Of a DNA stretch of 57,426 nucleotides, positions 36,697 to 44,862 are shown piece after piece. The first letter of the stretch is position 1. Every line of letters begins with the position of its first letter. Made by a program: the position numbers and the translations under genes. The stretch comes from Steroidobacteraceae bacterium (GTDB lineage Bacteria > Pseudomonadota > Gammaproteobacteria > Steroidobacterales > Steroidobacteraceae). The notes under the pieces were generated by a model, which saw only the letters and a program-made list of their open reading frames with translations, did not search any database and was not told where the DNA came from. The stretch is taken from the NCBI GenBank assembly GCA_019187495.1, contig JABAQN010000002.1:1-57426 (forward strand), read 5' to 3'.

Positions 36697-36737
36697 CTTT
36701 TGAGGGGGGCCGGCCGCCGCCGCGCGCCGGCCAAAAG
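36697..36737 (+). promoter_or_regulatory. Stem-loop in the hppA leader
   Basis: CTTTT (36697-36701) and GGCCGGC (36708-36714) pair with GCCGGCC (36726-36732) and AAAAG (36733-36737), with a G-rich bulge on the left and an 11-base loop. It ends 16 bases before the GGAGG ribosome site. It may regulate hppA or end the pfp transcript; no T-tract follows. Confidence 0.4.
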
Positions 36738-36764
36738 CAGAACTTTTCGGTTGGAGGTCTCCTG

Positions 36765-38813
36765 ATGGATGCCACAATGTGGCTGTGGCTCGCGGTCGCC
36801 GCGGGCGTTGTTGCCGTGCTGTACGGCGTCGTTTCCACCGTTTCGGTTCTGGGCCTTCCCGCCGGCAACGCCCGCATGCAGGAGATCGCCGCCGCCGTGC
36901 AGGCCGGCGCCAAGGCGTATCTCAATCGCCAGTACACGACGATCAGCCTCGTCGGCATCGTGCTCTTCATCGTGCTCGGACTCGCGCTCGGCTGGCCAAC
37001 CGCGGGCGGCTTCGCGGTCGGCGCGATCCTCTCCGGCGCGACGGGCTACATCGGCATGAACATCTCGGTGCGCGCGAACGTGCGTACTGCCGAAGCGGCC
37101 AACAACGGCCTGAACGCCGCGCTGTCCGTGGCATTCCGCGGCGGCGCGATCACCGGCATGCTGGTCGTCGGCCTCGCGCTGCTCGGCGTCGCCGGCTACT
37201 ACGCGCTGCTCGCCCCGTCGATCGGCAGTGAAGCGGCGCTGCACGCACTCGTCGGCCTCGCCTTCGGCGGCTCGCTGATCTCCATCTTCGCGCGCCTCGG
37301 TGGCGGCATTTTCACCAAGGGTGCCGACGTCGGCGCCGACCTCGTCGGCAAGGTCGAAGCCGGAATCCCGGAGGACGATCCGCGCAACCCCGCGGTGATC
37401 GCCGACAACGTCGGTGACAACGTCGGCGACTGCGCCGGCATGGCGGCCGACCTGTTCGAAACCTACGCCGTGACCCTCGTCGCCACGATGCTGCTCGGCG
37501 GCCTCATGCTGAAGGACCAGGGCGTCGCGGCGGTGATCTATCCGCTCGCGCTCGGTTCGGCGTCGATCATCGCGTCGATCATCGGCACCTTCTTCGTGAA
37601 GGCGGCCGAGGGCGGCAAGATCATGAACGCGCTCTACAAGGGCGTGACCGTCTCGGGCGTGATCGCGGCGATCGCGTTCTGGTTCATCACGAATGCGCTG
37701 ATGCCGGCGACCGCGGGTGCGATGTTCGGCTGCGCACTGATCGGGCTGGCGCTCACGGCGGCGATGATCGTGATCACCGAGTACTACACCGCGACCGAAT
37801 ACTCGCCGGTGCGCAAGGTGTCGGCGGCCTCGCAGACCGGCCACGCGACCAATATCATCGCGGGCCTCGGCGTGTCGATGAAATCGACCGCACTGCCGGT
37901 GCTCGCGGTGTGCTTCGCGATCTACGGCGCCCATGAGCTCGGCGGCCTCTACGGCATCGCGATCGCCGCGACCTCGATGCTGTCACTGACCGGCATGGTG
38001 GTGGCGCTCGACGCCTATGGCCCGATCACCGACAACGCGGGCGGCATCGCGGAAATGGCCGAGCTGCCGAAGAAGATCCGCGATATCACCGATCCGCTCG
38101 ACGCGGTCGGCAACACGACGAAGGCCGTCACCAAGGGCTACGCGATCGGCTCGGCCGGCCTCGCCGCGCTGGTGCTGTTCGCCGATTACACCCACAACCT
38201 CGAGACTCACCTCGCAGGCAGCGGCCGCGAGATGATCGCGTTCTCGCTGTCCGATCCGGCCGTGATCATCGGTCTGTTCATCGGCGGCCTCGTACCGTAT
38301 CTCTTCGGCGCGATGGCGATGGAAGCGGTGGGTCGCGCGGCAGGTTCGGTGGTCAATGAAGTGCGCCGCCAGTTCCGCGAGATCAAGGGCATCATGGAGG
38401 GCAAGGCGAAGCCCGACTACTCCAGGGCGGTCGACCTGCTGACGCGCGCCGCGATCAAGGAAATGATCGTGCCGTCGCTGCTGCCGATTCTCGTGCCGGT
38501 CGTGGTCGCCTTCGGCCTGAATGCGCTGATGGGCCCAGGCGCCGGCCTGCGCGCGCTCGGTGGCCTCCTGATCGGCACGATCGTCACGGGCCTGTTCGTC
38601 GCGATTTCCATGTGCACGGGTGGTGGCGCCTGGGACAACGCGAAGAAGTACATCGAGGAAGGCAACTTCGGCGGCAAGGGGTCCGATGCGCACAAGTCGG
38701 CCGTCACGGGCGACACGGTCGGCGATCCGTACAAGGACACCGCCGGGCCCGCGATCAATCCGCTGATCAAGATCATCAATATCGTCGCGCTGCTCCTGGT
38801 GCCGTTGCTGTAA
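36765..38813 (+). CDS. hppA: Membrane-bound proton-translocating pyrophosphatase
   Basis: The 682-residue, roughly 16-helix protein couples PPi hydrolysis to proton pumping, or makes PPi from the gradient. The PPi site shows [20 protein letters not shown], followed by [26 protein letters not shown] carries Lys where K+-dependent enzymes have Ala, which marks the K+-independent, H+-pumping class. The C-terminal KKYIEEG...[19 protein letters not shown] is intact. The start at 36765 follows GGAGG. With pfp upstream it forms a pyrophosphate energy module. Confidence 0.96.
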   Translation: MDATMWLWLAVAAGVVAVLYGVVSTVSVLGLPAGNARMQEIAAAVQAGAKAYLNRQYTTISLVGIVLFIVLGLALGWPTAGGFAVGAILSGATGYIGMNISVRANVRTAEAANNGLNAALSVAFRGGAITGMLVVGLALLGVAGYYALLAPSIGSEAALHALVGLAFGGSLISIFARLGGGIFTKGADVGADLVGKVEAGIPEDDPRNPAVIADNVGDNVGDCAGMAADLFETYAVTLVATMLLGGLMLKDQGVAAVIYPLALGSASIIASIIGTFFVKAAEGGKIMNALYKGVTVSGVIAAIAFWFITNALMPATAGAMFGCALIGLALTAAMIVITEYYTATEYSPVRKVSAASQTGHATNIIAGLGVSMKSTALPVLAVCFAIYGAHELGGLYGIAIAATSMLSLTGMVVALDAYGPITDNAGGIAEMAELPKKIRDITDPLDAVGNTTKAVTKGYAIGSAGLAALVLFADYTHNLETHLAGSGREMIAFSLSDPAVIIGLFIGGLVPYLFGAMAMEAVGRAAGSVVNEVRRQFREIKGIMEGKAKPDYSRAVDLLTRAAIKEMIVPSLLPILVPVVVAFGLNALMGPGAGLRALGGLLIGTIVTGLFVAISMCTGGGAWDNAKKYIEEGNFGGKGSDAHKSAVTGDTVGDPYKDTAGPAINPLIKIINIVALLLVPLL

Positions 38814-38826
38814 GCGGAAGCGGCAG

Positions 38827-38896
38827 GCGAACAGCGCGCAGCGGGCAGCCGGAGGCGCGCACTCCGGCTGTCCGCCGTGGGACGCCCGCTGTTCGC
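38827..38896. repeat. Dispersed imperfect palindrome, copy after hppA
   Basis: A 70-base imperfect inverted repeat starts GCGAACAGCGCGCAGCGGGC and ends CGCCCGCTGTTCGC, with inner arms CAGCCGGAG and CTCCGGCTG. It lies 13 bases past the hppA stop and is related to the element at 21636-21726. Confidence 0.65.
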
Positions 38897-38942
38897 GGTT
38901 TCCCGCAAGCGATATGCTTCCCGTTACAAGTACGGGGGGCCG

Positions 38943-40976
38943 ATGTTTCGAACATCCGTCACGGCGGCCACGCTGCTGGCCATCGCCATCCTCGCGGGCT
39001 GGTCGCCCACCGCCCCGGCCGCCGACGATCTCGCCGACCGCTTTGCCGCACTGCCGGCGATTTCCGCGCTCGCGGTCGCGCCCGACGGCAGGCGCATCGC
39101 GCTCATGTGCGAGCGTGACGGCCACTACGCGGCGTGTGTGTACGAGCTCGACGCAATCGACAAGCCACCGCAGGTCATCCGCACGCGCCCCGAGCAGCGC
39201 CTGAGGGGCCTCGACTGGGCGGGCCCCGAATGGGTACTTCTCAGCGTCGACATCACGGAGGATCTCACCGCCGTCACGCTCAATCGGCGCCTCGTCCGCC
39301 TGTCCCGCATCATCGCCCACAACGTGCGCACCGGCGAAGGCTCATCGCTCCTCGTGAACACCGAGACGGGGTTCACGACCGACCTGACCGGGATCACCGC
39401 GAAGCCCGCGGCGACACCGGACGAAGTGCTCATGATTGCGCTTTTCCAGCGCATACCCCGCGATCCGTTCAGCCGGATCGGGAGCGAGGAAGACAACATC
39501 CGGACCGGCCTGTACCAGGTCAACCTGAAGAGCGGCAAGGGCAGGCTCGTCGAAGACGGGGGCCCCGACACCACCGACATCATTGCCGATCCGGAAGGTC
39601 GCCCGATCGCGCGCGTGGAATACGATCCCAAGCGCCGGCGTGACAGGATCTACAGGCTCGACTCCGGCGGCTCGGCGACGTTGATATTCGAAAGCCCGCA
39701 GGCCGGTCGCGCCAGTTACTCCGTGGCGGGCCTGCTGTCCGGCGGCCGCGGACTCGCTGTGGGCGCATACGCGGACGCAGGCCTGCTCACGCCGAACGCC
39801 CTCGACCTGGCGACCGGCAAGCTGGGCGCGCTGGAAGGCATGCCAGTCGGCGTCGATTTCGATGGCTGGATCCAGGATGGTTCGGCTGCGTCGATCGTCG
39901 GCTTCCGCTTCGCAGGCGACGGCGCACCACAGCAGTTCCTGGACCCTGCCCTGCAACGCGCACGCAACATGCTGTCAAAGGCGTTGCCCGGCAAGGTCGT
40001 GACGCTCGAGTCGTGGTCGGCCGACCGGATGACGATCGGGTTGTCGGTTGCCGGTCCCGGCGAACCCGGGGCTTATTACCTTTTCGATGCAGGCCAGAAA
40101 GCGCTGTCTCCGGTCGGCGTCGCGTACCCGCAGCTGTCCACACTGCCGATTGCGACGACGACGCGCGTGCGCTATGCGGCTCGCGACGGCCTGGAGATCG
40201 ACGCCTACCTGACCTTGCCGCCGGGCAGGAAGCCGACGGACGGACCGTTTCCGCTCCTGCTGATGCCGCACGGTGGCCCGTTCACCCGCGACGATGCGGG
40301 TTTCGACTGGTGGAGCGGCTACTTCGCGCAGCGCGGCTACGCCGTGTTCAAGCCCAATTTCCGCGGTTCCCGCGGCTACGGGCTCGCCTTTCGCGAGAAG
40401 GGCTACAACGAGTTTGGCGGTGCGATGATCGACGACATCATCGACGGCGCGAAATACCTCGAAGCGAAACAGATCGCCGACCCGGGGCGCGTGTGCGCCA
40501 TGGGCGGGAGCTACGGGGGGTACGCCGCGCTCATGATCCCGATCCGCGATCCGTCGATCATCAAGTGCGCAATCGCGGTCAACGCCGTCACCGAGCCCGA
40601 CGAGATCATCGGTGAAATGATCAAGCGGTATGGCGGCGCATCGGGCGCACTCGACTTCTGGGAGGATTATCTCGGCAGCCGCTTCCGCGATGCCGGGTCG
40701 AAGGCGGCGATCTCGCCGCTGCGCAACGCGAAGGCGATCAAGGTGCCGGTCCTGCTGCTGCACGCGACCCAGGACACCACCGTTCCCATCGAGCAGTCAC
40801 GGGCCCTGAAGAGGCGCATGGAGGAGGCCGGTGGCAGCGTCCGGCTGGTGGAACTCGCGGGCGGCGAGCATTTCCTCGATACGAGCGCGATGCGCAGGAC
40901 ACTGCTGACGGAGGCCGACGACTTCCTGCGCAGCCGGTTGCCGGCCGGATCGCCGCCGAACGCACCACCGCGATGA
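38943..40976 (+). CDS. Prolyl oligopeptidase family (S9) serine peptidase, exported
   Basis: The 677-residue protein has a signal peptide (about residues 1-27, ending APAA), a beta-propeller-like N-terminal region and a C-terminal alpha/beta hydrolase. The triad is complete: Ser523 in MGGSYGGYAALM, Asp611 in HATQDTTVP and His643 in GGEHFLD, with spacing normal for S9 enzymes. It should act as a periplasmic dipeptidyl- or oligopeptidase. It is followed, with an ATGA overlap, by a paralogue that has lost the catalytic residues. Confidence 0.92.
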   Translation: MFRTSVTAATLLAIAILAGWSPTAPAADDLADRFAALPAISALAVAPDGRRIALMCERDGHYAACVYELDAIDKPPQVIRTRPEQRLRGLDWAGPEWVLLSVDITEDLTAVTLNRRLVRLSRIIAHNVRTGEGSSLLVNTETGFTTDLTGITAKPAATPDEVLMIALFQRIPRDPFSRIGSEEDNIRTGLYQVNLKSGKGRLVEDGGPDTTDIIADPEGRPIARVEYDPKRRRDRIYRLDSGGSATLIFESPQAGRASYSVAGLLSGGRGLAVGAYADAGLLTPNALDLATGKLGALEGMPVGVDFDGWIQDGSAASIVGFRFAGDGAPQQFLDPALQRARNMLSKALPGKVVTLESWSADRMTIGLSVAGPGEPGAYYLFDAGQKALSPVGVAYPQLSTLPIATTTRVRYAARDGLEIDAYLTLPPGRKPTDGPFPLLLMPHGGPFTRDDAGFDWWSGYFAQRGYAVFKPNFRGSRGYGLAFREKGYNEFGGAMIDDIIDGAKYLEAKQIADPGRVCAMGGSYGGYAALMIPIRDPSIIKCAIAVNAVTEPDEIIGEMIKRYGGASGALDFWEDYLGSRFRDAGSKAAISPLRNAKAIKVPVLLLHATQDTTVPIEQSRALKRRMEEAGGSVRLVELAGGEHFLDTSAMRRTLLTEADDFLRSRLPAGSPPNAPPR

Positions 40977-42937
40977 CCCGGGGCATCGCATCGATCGCGC
41001 TGTCCCTGCTGCTCGCAGGTACCTGCCTGCCACGCGCGGGTTCGGCCGCGGACGAAACGGCGATCGATCTTTATGCGCGGCTCCCGGCGATCGAAGATAT
41101 CGCGGTTGCGCCCGACGGGCGGCACATCGCACTCGCGTGCGATCGCGCCGGCCGACGCGCGGCGTGCGTCTACGAGTTCGACGCGATCGACAAGCCACCC
41201 GCCTACTTCGGCACGCGCGACGACCAGCGCCTGACGCGGATTCGCTGGGCCGGCCCGGAGTGGCTGCTGCTCGACGTCAATGTCACGGAAGACCTGACGA
41301 ATGTCACGAACAACGTGCGGCTGATGTCGTTCGCCCGCACCTTCGCCATCGACACCCGCACGCGCGCGGCCACGCAGTTGCTGAAGAACGCGGGCGCCGC
41401 CTATGCGCAGAACCTGACGCGCGTCGTGGCCATGAATCCCGCCACCCCCGATGAGATCTGGATGGCGGCCACCTATTCGGCCTGCAATGGGTGCTTCGGA
41501 CTGTTCCGCGTGGACCTGCGGACCGGGATCGGCAAGCTGGAGAACGACGGGACCAACGCGACTTACGCGTATCTCGTCGATGGGCAGGGCGTACTGCGGG
41601 CACGTGCCGACTACGACTGGCGACAGCGGCGCGACCTCATTTACCGCGTGGACACGGGCCACCTGACGAAGATTTTCGACCAGGCGACGCCCGGCCTCAC
41701 CGCGAATTCAGTCGGCGGCCTGGTACGGGGCACCGGGACTGTCGCGATCGGCAATTACAACGAAGCGGGCTACTACGTTCCCTGGTTGCTCGATCTCGCG
41801 ACGTCGCAAGTGCGGCAGGCCGATGTCTCGCTGCGCGACACCGACATCGACGACTGGATCCCGGACGGGACATCCTCGTCCATCGTCGGCTTCGTCTATG
41901 CAACCGGGGACAGGCGCCAGGAGTTCTTCGACCCGCAGCTCGAACACTGGCGCAAGACACTCGCCAGCGCGCTGCCCGGAAAATCCGTGTGGTTTCATTC
42001 CTGGTCGCGCGACCGGTCGGTCATCGGCCTCTCGGCGGCGGGCCCCGGCGAACCGGCGATGTTTTACATCTTCGATGCCGGTCGCAAGGCGTTGTCGCCA
42101 GTGGGGCCGGCGCGGCCGGAGCTGACCGATCGGCCCGTCGCAACCACCCACGCGGTGCGTTTCGCGGCGCGCGATGGACTCGCGATCGAAGCCTACCTGC
42201 TGCTGCCGCCGGGGAAGAGCGCGAAGGACGGGCCGTTTCCGCTGCTGCTGTTTCCGCACGGAGGCCCCCTCGCGCGCGACGATGCGAGGTTCGATTGGTG
42301 GGCCGCCTATTTCGCGCAGCGCGGCTATGCGGTCCTCAAGCCGAACTTCCGCGGTTCATACGGCTACGGTCGCGCCTTCCGCGACAAGGGCCGCAACGAG
42401 CTGGGCGGCGCGATGATCGACGATATCATCGACGGCGCGAAGGACCTGATCTCGCGTGGCGTCGCGGACAAAGACCGGATCTGCGCGATGGGCGCGAGGT
42501 TCGGCGGATATGCCGCCCTGATGATTCCGGTTCGGGACGCGGCGCTCCTCCGGTGCGTCATCGCCGTCAATCCGGTGACAGACCCTTCCGGCTATATCTC
42601 CGAGGTCGTCAAGGCCACCGGCACCCGATCGCTCGAACTCGACTTCTGGTCCGACTACATGGGTGATCGCTTCCGTGACGCGGCGGACAAGATCGCGATA
42701 TCCCCGCTGCGCAGCGCCGCCGCCATCAAGGTTCCGGTGCTGCTGCAAAGCACCCTCGACAGCACGGTACTGATCGGGCAGTCGCGCGCCCTGAAATCGC
42801 GGCTCGACAAGCTCGGCACGCCGGCGCAGCTCGTCGAATTCGGCGGCGACGACCGCACGCTCAACTCGGCAGCCGCCCGCAGGACGCTGCTGACCGGGAT
42901 CGACGCGTTCCTGCAGGCGAGCCTGCGACAGGACTAG
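40973..42937 (+). CDS. S9-family pseudopeptidase, paralogue of the preceding gene
   Basis: The 654-residue protein has a signal peptide and matches the previous protein along its whole length (AVAPDGRHIALACDR, YFAQRGYAVLKPNFRGSYGYG). The catalytic residues are altered. The nucleophile motif reads GARFGGYAALM, with Arg509 in place of Ser. The His motif reads GGDDRTLN, with Asp627 in place of His. Only Asp596 remains. The reading frame is intact and codon use resembles its neighbours, so this looks like a maintained non-enzymatic partner rather than decay. Its start overlaps the active paralogue's stop, which suggests equal production. Confidence 0.9.
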   Translation: MTRGIASIALSLLLAGTCLPRAGSAADETAIDLYARLPAIEDIAVAPDGRHIALACDRAGRRAACVYEFDAIDKPPAYFGTRDDQRLTRIRWAGPEWLLLDVNVTEDLTNVTNNVRLMSFARTFAIDTRTRAATQLLKNAGAAYAQNLTRVVAMNPATPDEIWMAATYSACNGCFGLFRVDLRTGIGKLENDGTNATYAYLVDGQGVLRARADYDWRQRRDLIYRVDTGHLTKIFDQATPGLTANSVGGLVRGTGTVAIGNYNEAGYYVPWLLDLATSQVRQADVSLRDTDIDDWIPDGTSSSIVGFVYATGDRRQEFFDPQLEHWRKTLASALPGKSVWFHSWSRDRSVIGLSAAGPGEPAMFYIFDAGRKALSPVGPARPELTDRPVATTHAVRFAARDGLAIEAYLLLPPGKSAKDGPFPLLLFPHGGPLARDDARFDWWAAYFAQRGYAVLKPNFRGSYGYGRAFRDKGRNELGGAMIDDIIDGAKDLISRGVADKDRICAMGARFGGYAALMIPVRDAALLRCVIAVNPVTDPSGYISEVVKATGTRSLELDFWSDYMGDRFRDAADKIAISPLRSAAAIKVPVLLQSTLDSTVLIGQSRALKSRLDKLGTPAQLVEFGGDDRTLNSAAARRTLLTGIDAFLQASLRQD

Positions 42938-43004
42938 CGACAAACAGGGGGCGGAGCCACCGCTCCTGGTCTAAGCTCATGGCCCCCAGCCAGAAGGAAC
43001 TCCC

Positions 43005-43262
43005 ATGCTCTCCAGAAACCTGATCCTGACCGCCGCCATCGGCAGCCTCCTCGCCCTCGGCGCCGCCAACGCGGCGGAAGACAAGGGCGACACCGAGAAG
43101 TGCTTTGGCGTTGCCGAAGCCGGCAAGAACGGCTGCCATACGGCCAGCCATGGCTGTGCCGGCATGGCCAAGACCGACAAGGACCCCGCCGACTGGGCCA
43201 AGGTGCCGAAGGGCACCTGCGAGAAGATGGGCGGCAAGCTCACGCCACCTGCCGCGATGTGA
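43005..43262 (+). CDS. bufA: Bufferin-type RiPP precursor (DUF2282)
   Basis: The 85-residue precursor has a signal peptide (about residues 1-23, ending ANA) and a short core with four cysteines: Cys33 ([14 protein letters not shown]), Cys44, Cys51 (HGCAGMAK) and Cys72 ([11 protein letters not shown]). This is the DUF2282/BufA1 pattern. In studied members the cysteines are modified by the DUF692 enzyme and the exported product binds copper. The next two genes are the matching enzyme and its partner. The start overlap with bufB indicates coupling. Confidence 0.9.
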   Translation: MLSRNLILTAAIGSLLALGAANAAEDKGDTEKCFGVAEAGKNGCHTASHGCAGMAKTDKDPADWAKVPKGTCEKMGGKLTPPAAM

Positions 43263-44098
43263 CGACACCGGGTCAGGCGCCCGCACCGGCTCCGGTGCGT
43301 GCCGGAATCGGCCTGCGGGCGCCGCATCATCGGGAGGTGCTCGAACGGGCGCCCGATGTCGGCTGGTTCGAGGCCCACAGCGAGAATTATTTTGCCGACG
43401 GGGGCGGCGCCGTCGCGGCGCTGCTCGCCGTGCGCGAACGGTGGCCGGTCGCGTTGCACGGGGTCGGCCTCGGGCTCGGTTCCGCTGGTCCGCTCGATCG
43501 CGAACACCTGCGCAAGCTCACGCGACTCGTGGCGCGCGTGAATCCGTGGGCCGTCTCGGAACACGCCTGTTGGGGCCACGCCGGCGGGCGTCACACCAAC
43601 GACCTGCTGCCGATGCCGCGCACCGCGGAGGCGCTGCGCCACCTCGCGGGCAGGGTCGGCGAACTGCAGGATGCACTCGGCCGCCAGGTGCTGCTCGAAA
43701 ACGTCTCGAGCTACCTCGAGTTCAGGAACGCGGAATTCTCCGAGGCGGGCTTCCTCGCCGCCCTCGTTGCCGAGTCCGGTTGCGCGCTGCTCCTCGACGT
43801 GAACAACGTCTACGTGAACGCGTGCAACCACGGCTTCGATGCCGAGGGTTACTTCGACGAACTGCCGGCCGCCGCGGTGCGCGAGATCCACCTCGCCGGG
43901 CACGAAGTGAGTGAGGTGGGCGGCGTCGGGATCCGGATCGATACGCACGACCGCCCGGTCTGCGACGCGGTCTGGACGCTCTACGCGAGCGCGCGCCGCC
44001 GCTTCGGGCGCGTACCGACCCTCATCGAGTGGGATGCGACCCTGCCGCCGCTCGACGTGCTCGTCGCCGAAGCGAGGCGTGCCGATGAAGTTGCCTGA
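43259..44098 (+). CDS. bufB: DUF692 multinuclear iron oxidase (bufferin maturase)
   Basis: The 279-residue TIM-barrel protein belongs to DUF692 (MNIO, the MbnB-related family). It shows [80 protein letters not shown] and [12 protein letters not shown]. The His, Asp and Glu residues in these motifs are those that bind the iron cluster in the family. It would oxidise precursor cysteines. GTG at 43259 overlaps the precursor stop, and the end overlaps bufC by 14 bases. Confidence 0.93.
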   Translation: MTTPGQAPAPAPVRAGIGLRAPHHREVLERAPDVGWFEAHSENYFADGGGAVAALLAVRERWPVALHGVGLGLGSAGPLDREHLRKLTRLVARVNPWAVSEHACWGHAGGRHTNDLLPMPRTAEALRHLAGRVGELQDALGRQVLLENVSSYLEFRNAEFSEAGFLAALVAESGCALLLDVNNVYVNACNHGFDAEGYFDELPAAAVREIHLAGHEVSEVGGVGIRIDTHDRPVCDAVWTLYASARRRFGRVPTLIEWDATLPPLDVLVAEARRADEVA

Positions 44099-44855
44099 GC
44101 TGCAACAGCATTTCATCGCGAGTCTCTACGGCGAGTCGAGCGACATCGAAGCGCAAGTTCGCGGCGACCACGGCATCGGTGCCGCCGGCCGGATGGCGAT
44201 CTACCGCTACAACCTGCAAGCCGGCTTCGGGAAGGCGCTCGCGCTCGAGTTCCCGGTGATCGCCGCGCTCTGCGGCGCGGATTACTTCGCACGGCTCGCG
44301 CGCGAGTTCCAGCTCGCCCATCCGTCGACCTCGGGCGATCTGCATCACATCGGCGCACCGTTTCCGCGCTACCTTCGGCAGCGCTTCGAAAGCGGCGATT
44401 ACGCGTACTTCGCGGACGTGGCCGAACTCGAGTGGGCCCGCGAGGAAGCGGCGCGCGCCGCCGACGGCGTGCCGTTCGACGTCGGGACGCTGGGCACGGT
44501 CGCACCCGAGGACACCCCGGCGCTGCGCTTCGCGTTCCAGCCCGCCGTGCGCCTCGTCGTCTCGCGCTGGCCCATCCTTTCCATCTGGGAAGCGCACCAG
44601 GCGCCGGGCGAGGTGCGCCCCGTCGATCCCGGCGCCAGCGCCGGCGCCGAGCACGTTCTCGTGCGGCGTGCGGCCACCGGGCCCGTGCTCGAGCGGGTGG
44701 GCGAGGCCGAGTTCAGCTGGCTCGCAAGCCTGCTGAGAGGAGCCCCGCTCGGCGAGGCGTTCGACGCGGCGCTCGCCATCGACGCCGCGTTCGACGTGGC
44801 CATGGCGCTGCAACGCTGCGTCGCGCGTGGCCTTTTCCGCGCAGCCTGCGGCTAG
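44085..44855 (+). CDS. bufC: DUF2063-type partner protein of the bufferin maturase
   Basis: The 256-residue protein has the HvfC/BufC-type N-terminal domain (LQQHFIASLYGE, MAIYRYNLQAGFGKALALEFPVIAAL, the segment YFARLAREFQLAHPSTSGDL and FPRYLRQRF) and a variable C-terminal half. In RiPP clusters this partner binds the precursor leader and assists the DUF692 enzyme. It overlaps bufB by 14 bases. A DoxX-type bufD, commonly fourth in such clusters, is absent; the next gene is on the other strand. Confidence 0.88.
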   Translation: MKLPELQQHFIASLYGESSDIEAQVRGDHGIGAAGRMAIYRYNLQAGFGKALALEFPVIAALCGADYFARLAREFQLAHPSTSGDLHHIGAPFPRYLRQRFESGDYAYFADVAELEWAREEAARAADGVPFDVGTLGTVAPEDTPALRFAFQPAVRLVVSRWPILSIWEAHQAPGEVRPVDPGASAGAEHVLVRRAATGPVLERVGEAEFSWLASLLRGAPLGEAFDAALAIDAAFDVAMALQRCVARGLFRAACG

Positions 44856-44862
44856 CGGTGGA

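Noticed and set aside
42938..43004. GGAG/CTCC stem after the pseudopeptidase as a terminator
   Set aside because: The stem is 4 bases with no T-tract.
43100..43258. N-terminal extension of the DUF692 gene over the bufferin precursor
   Set aside because: This is the shadow frame of bufA; GTG at 43259 gives the family start.
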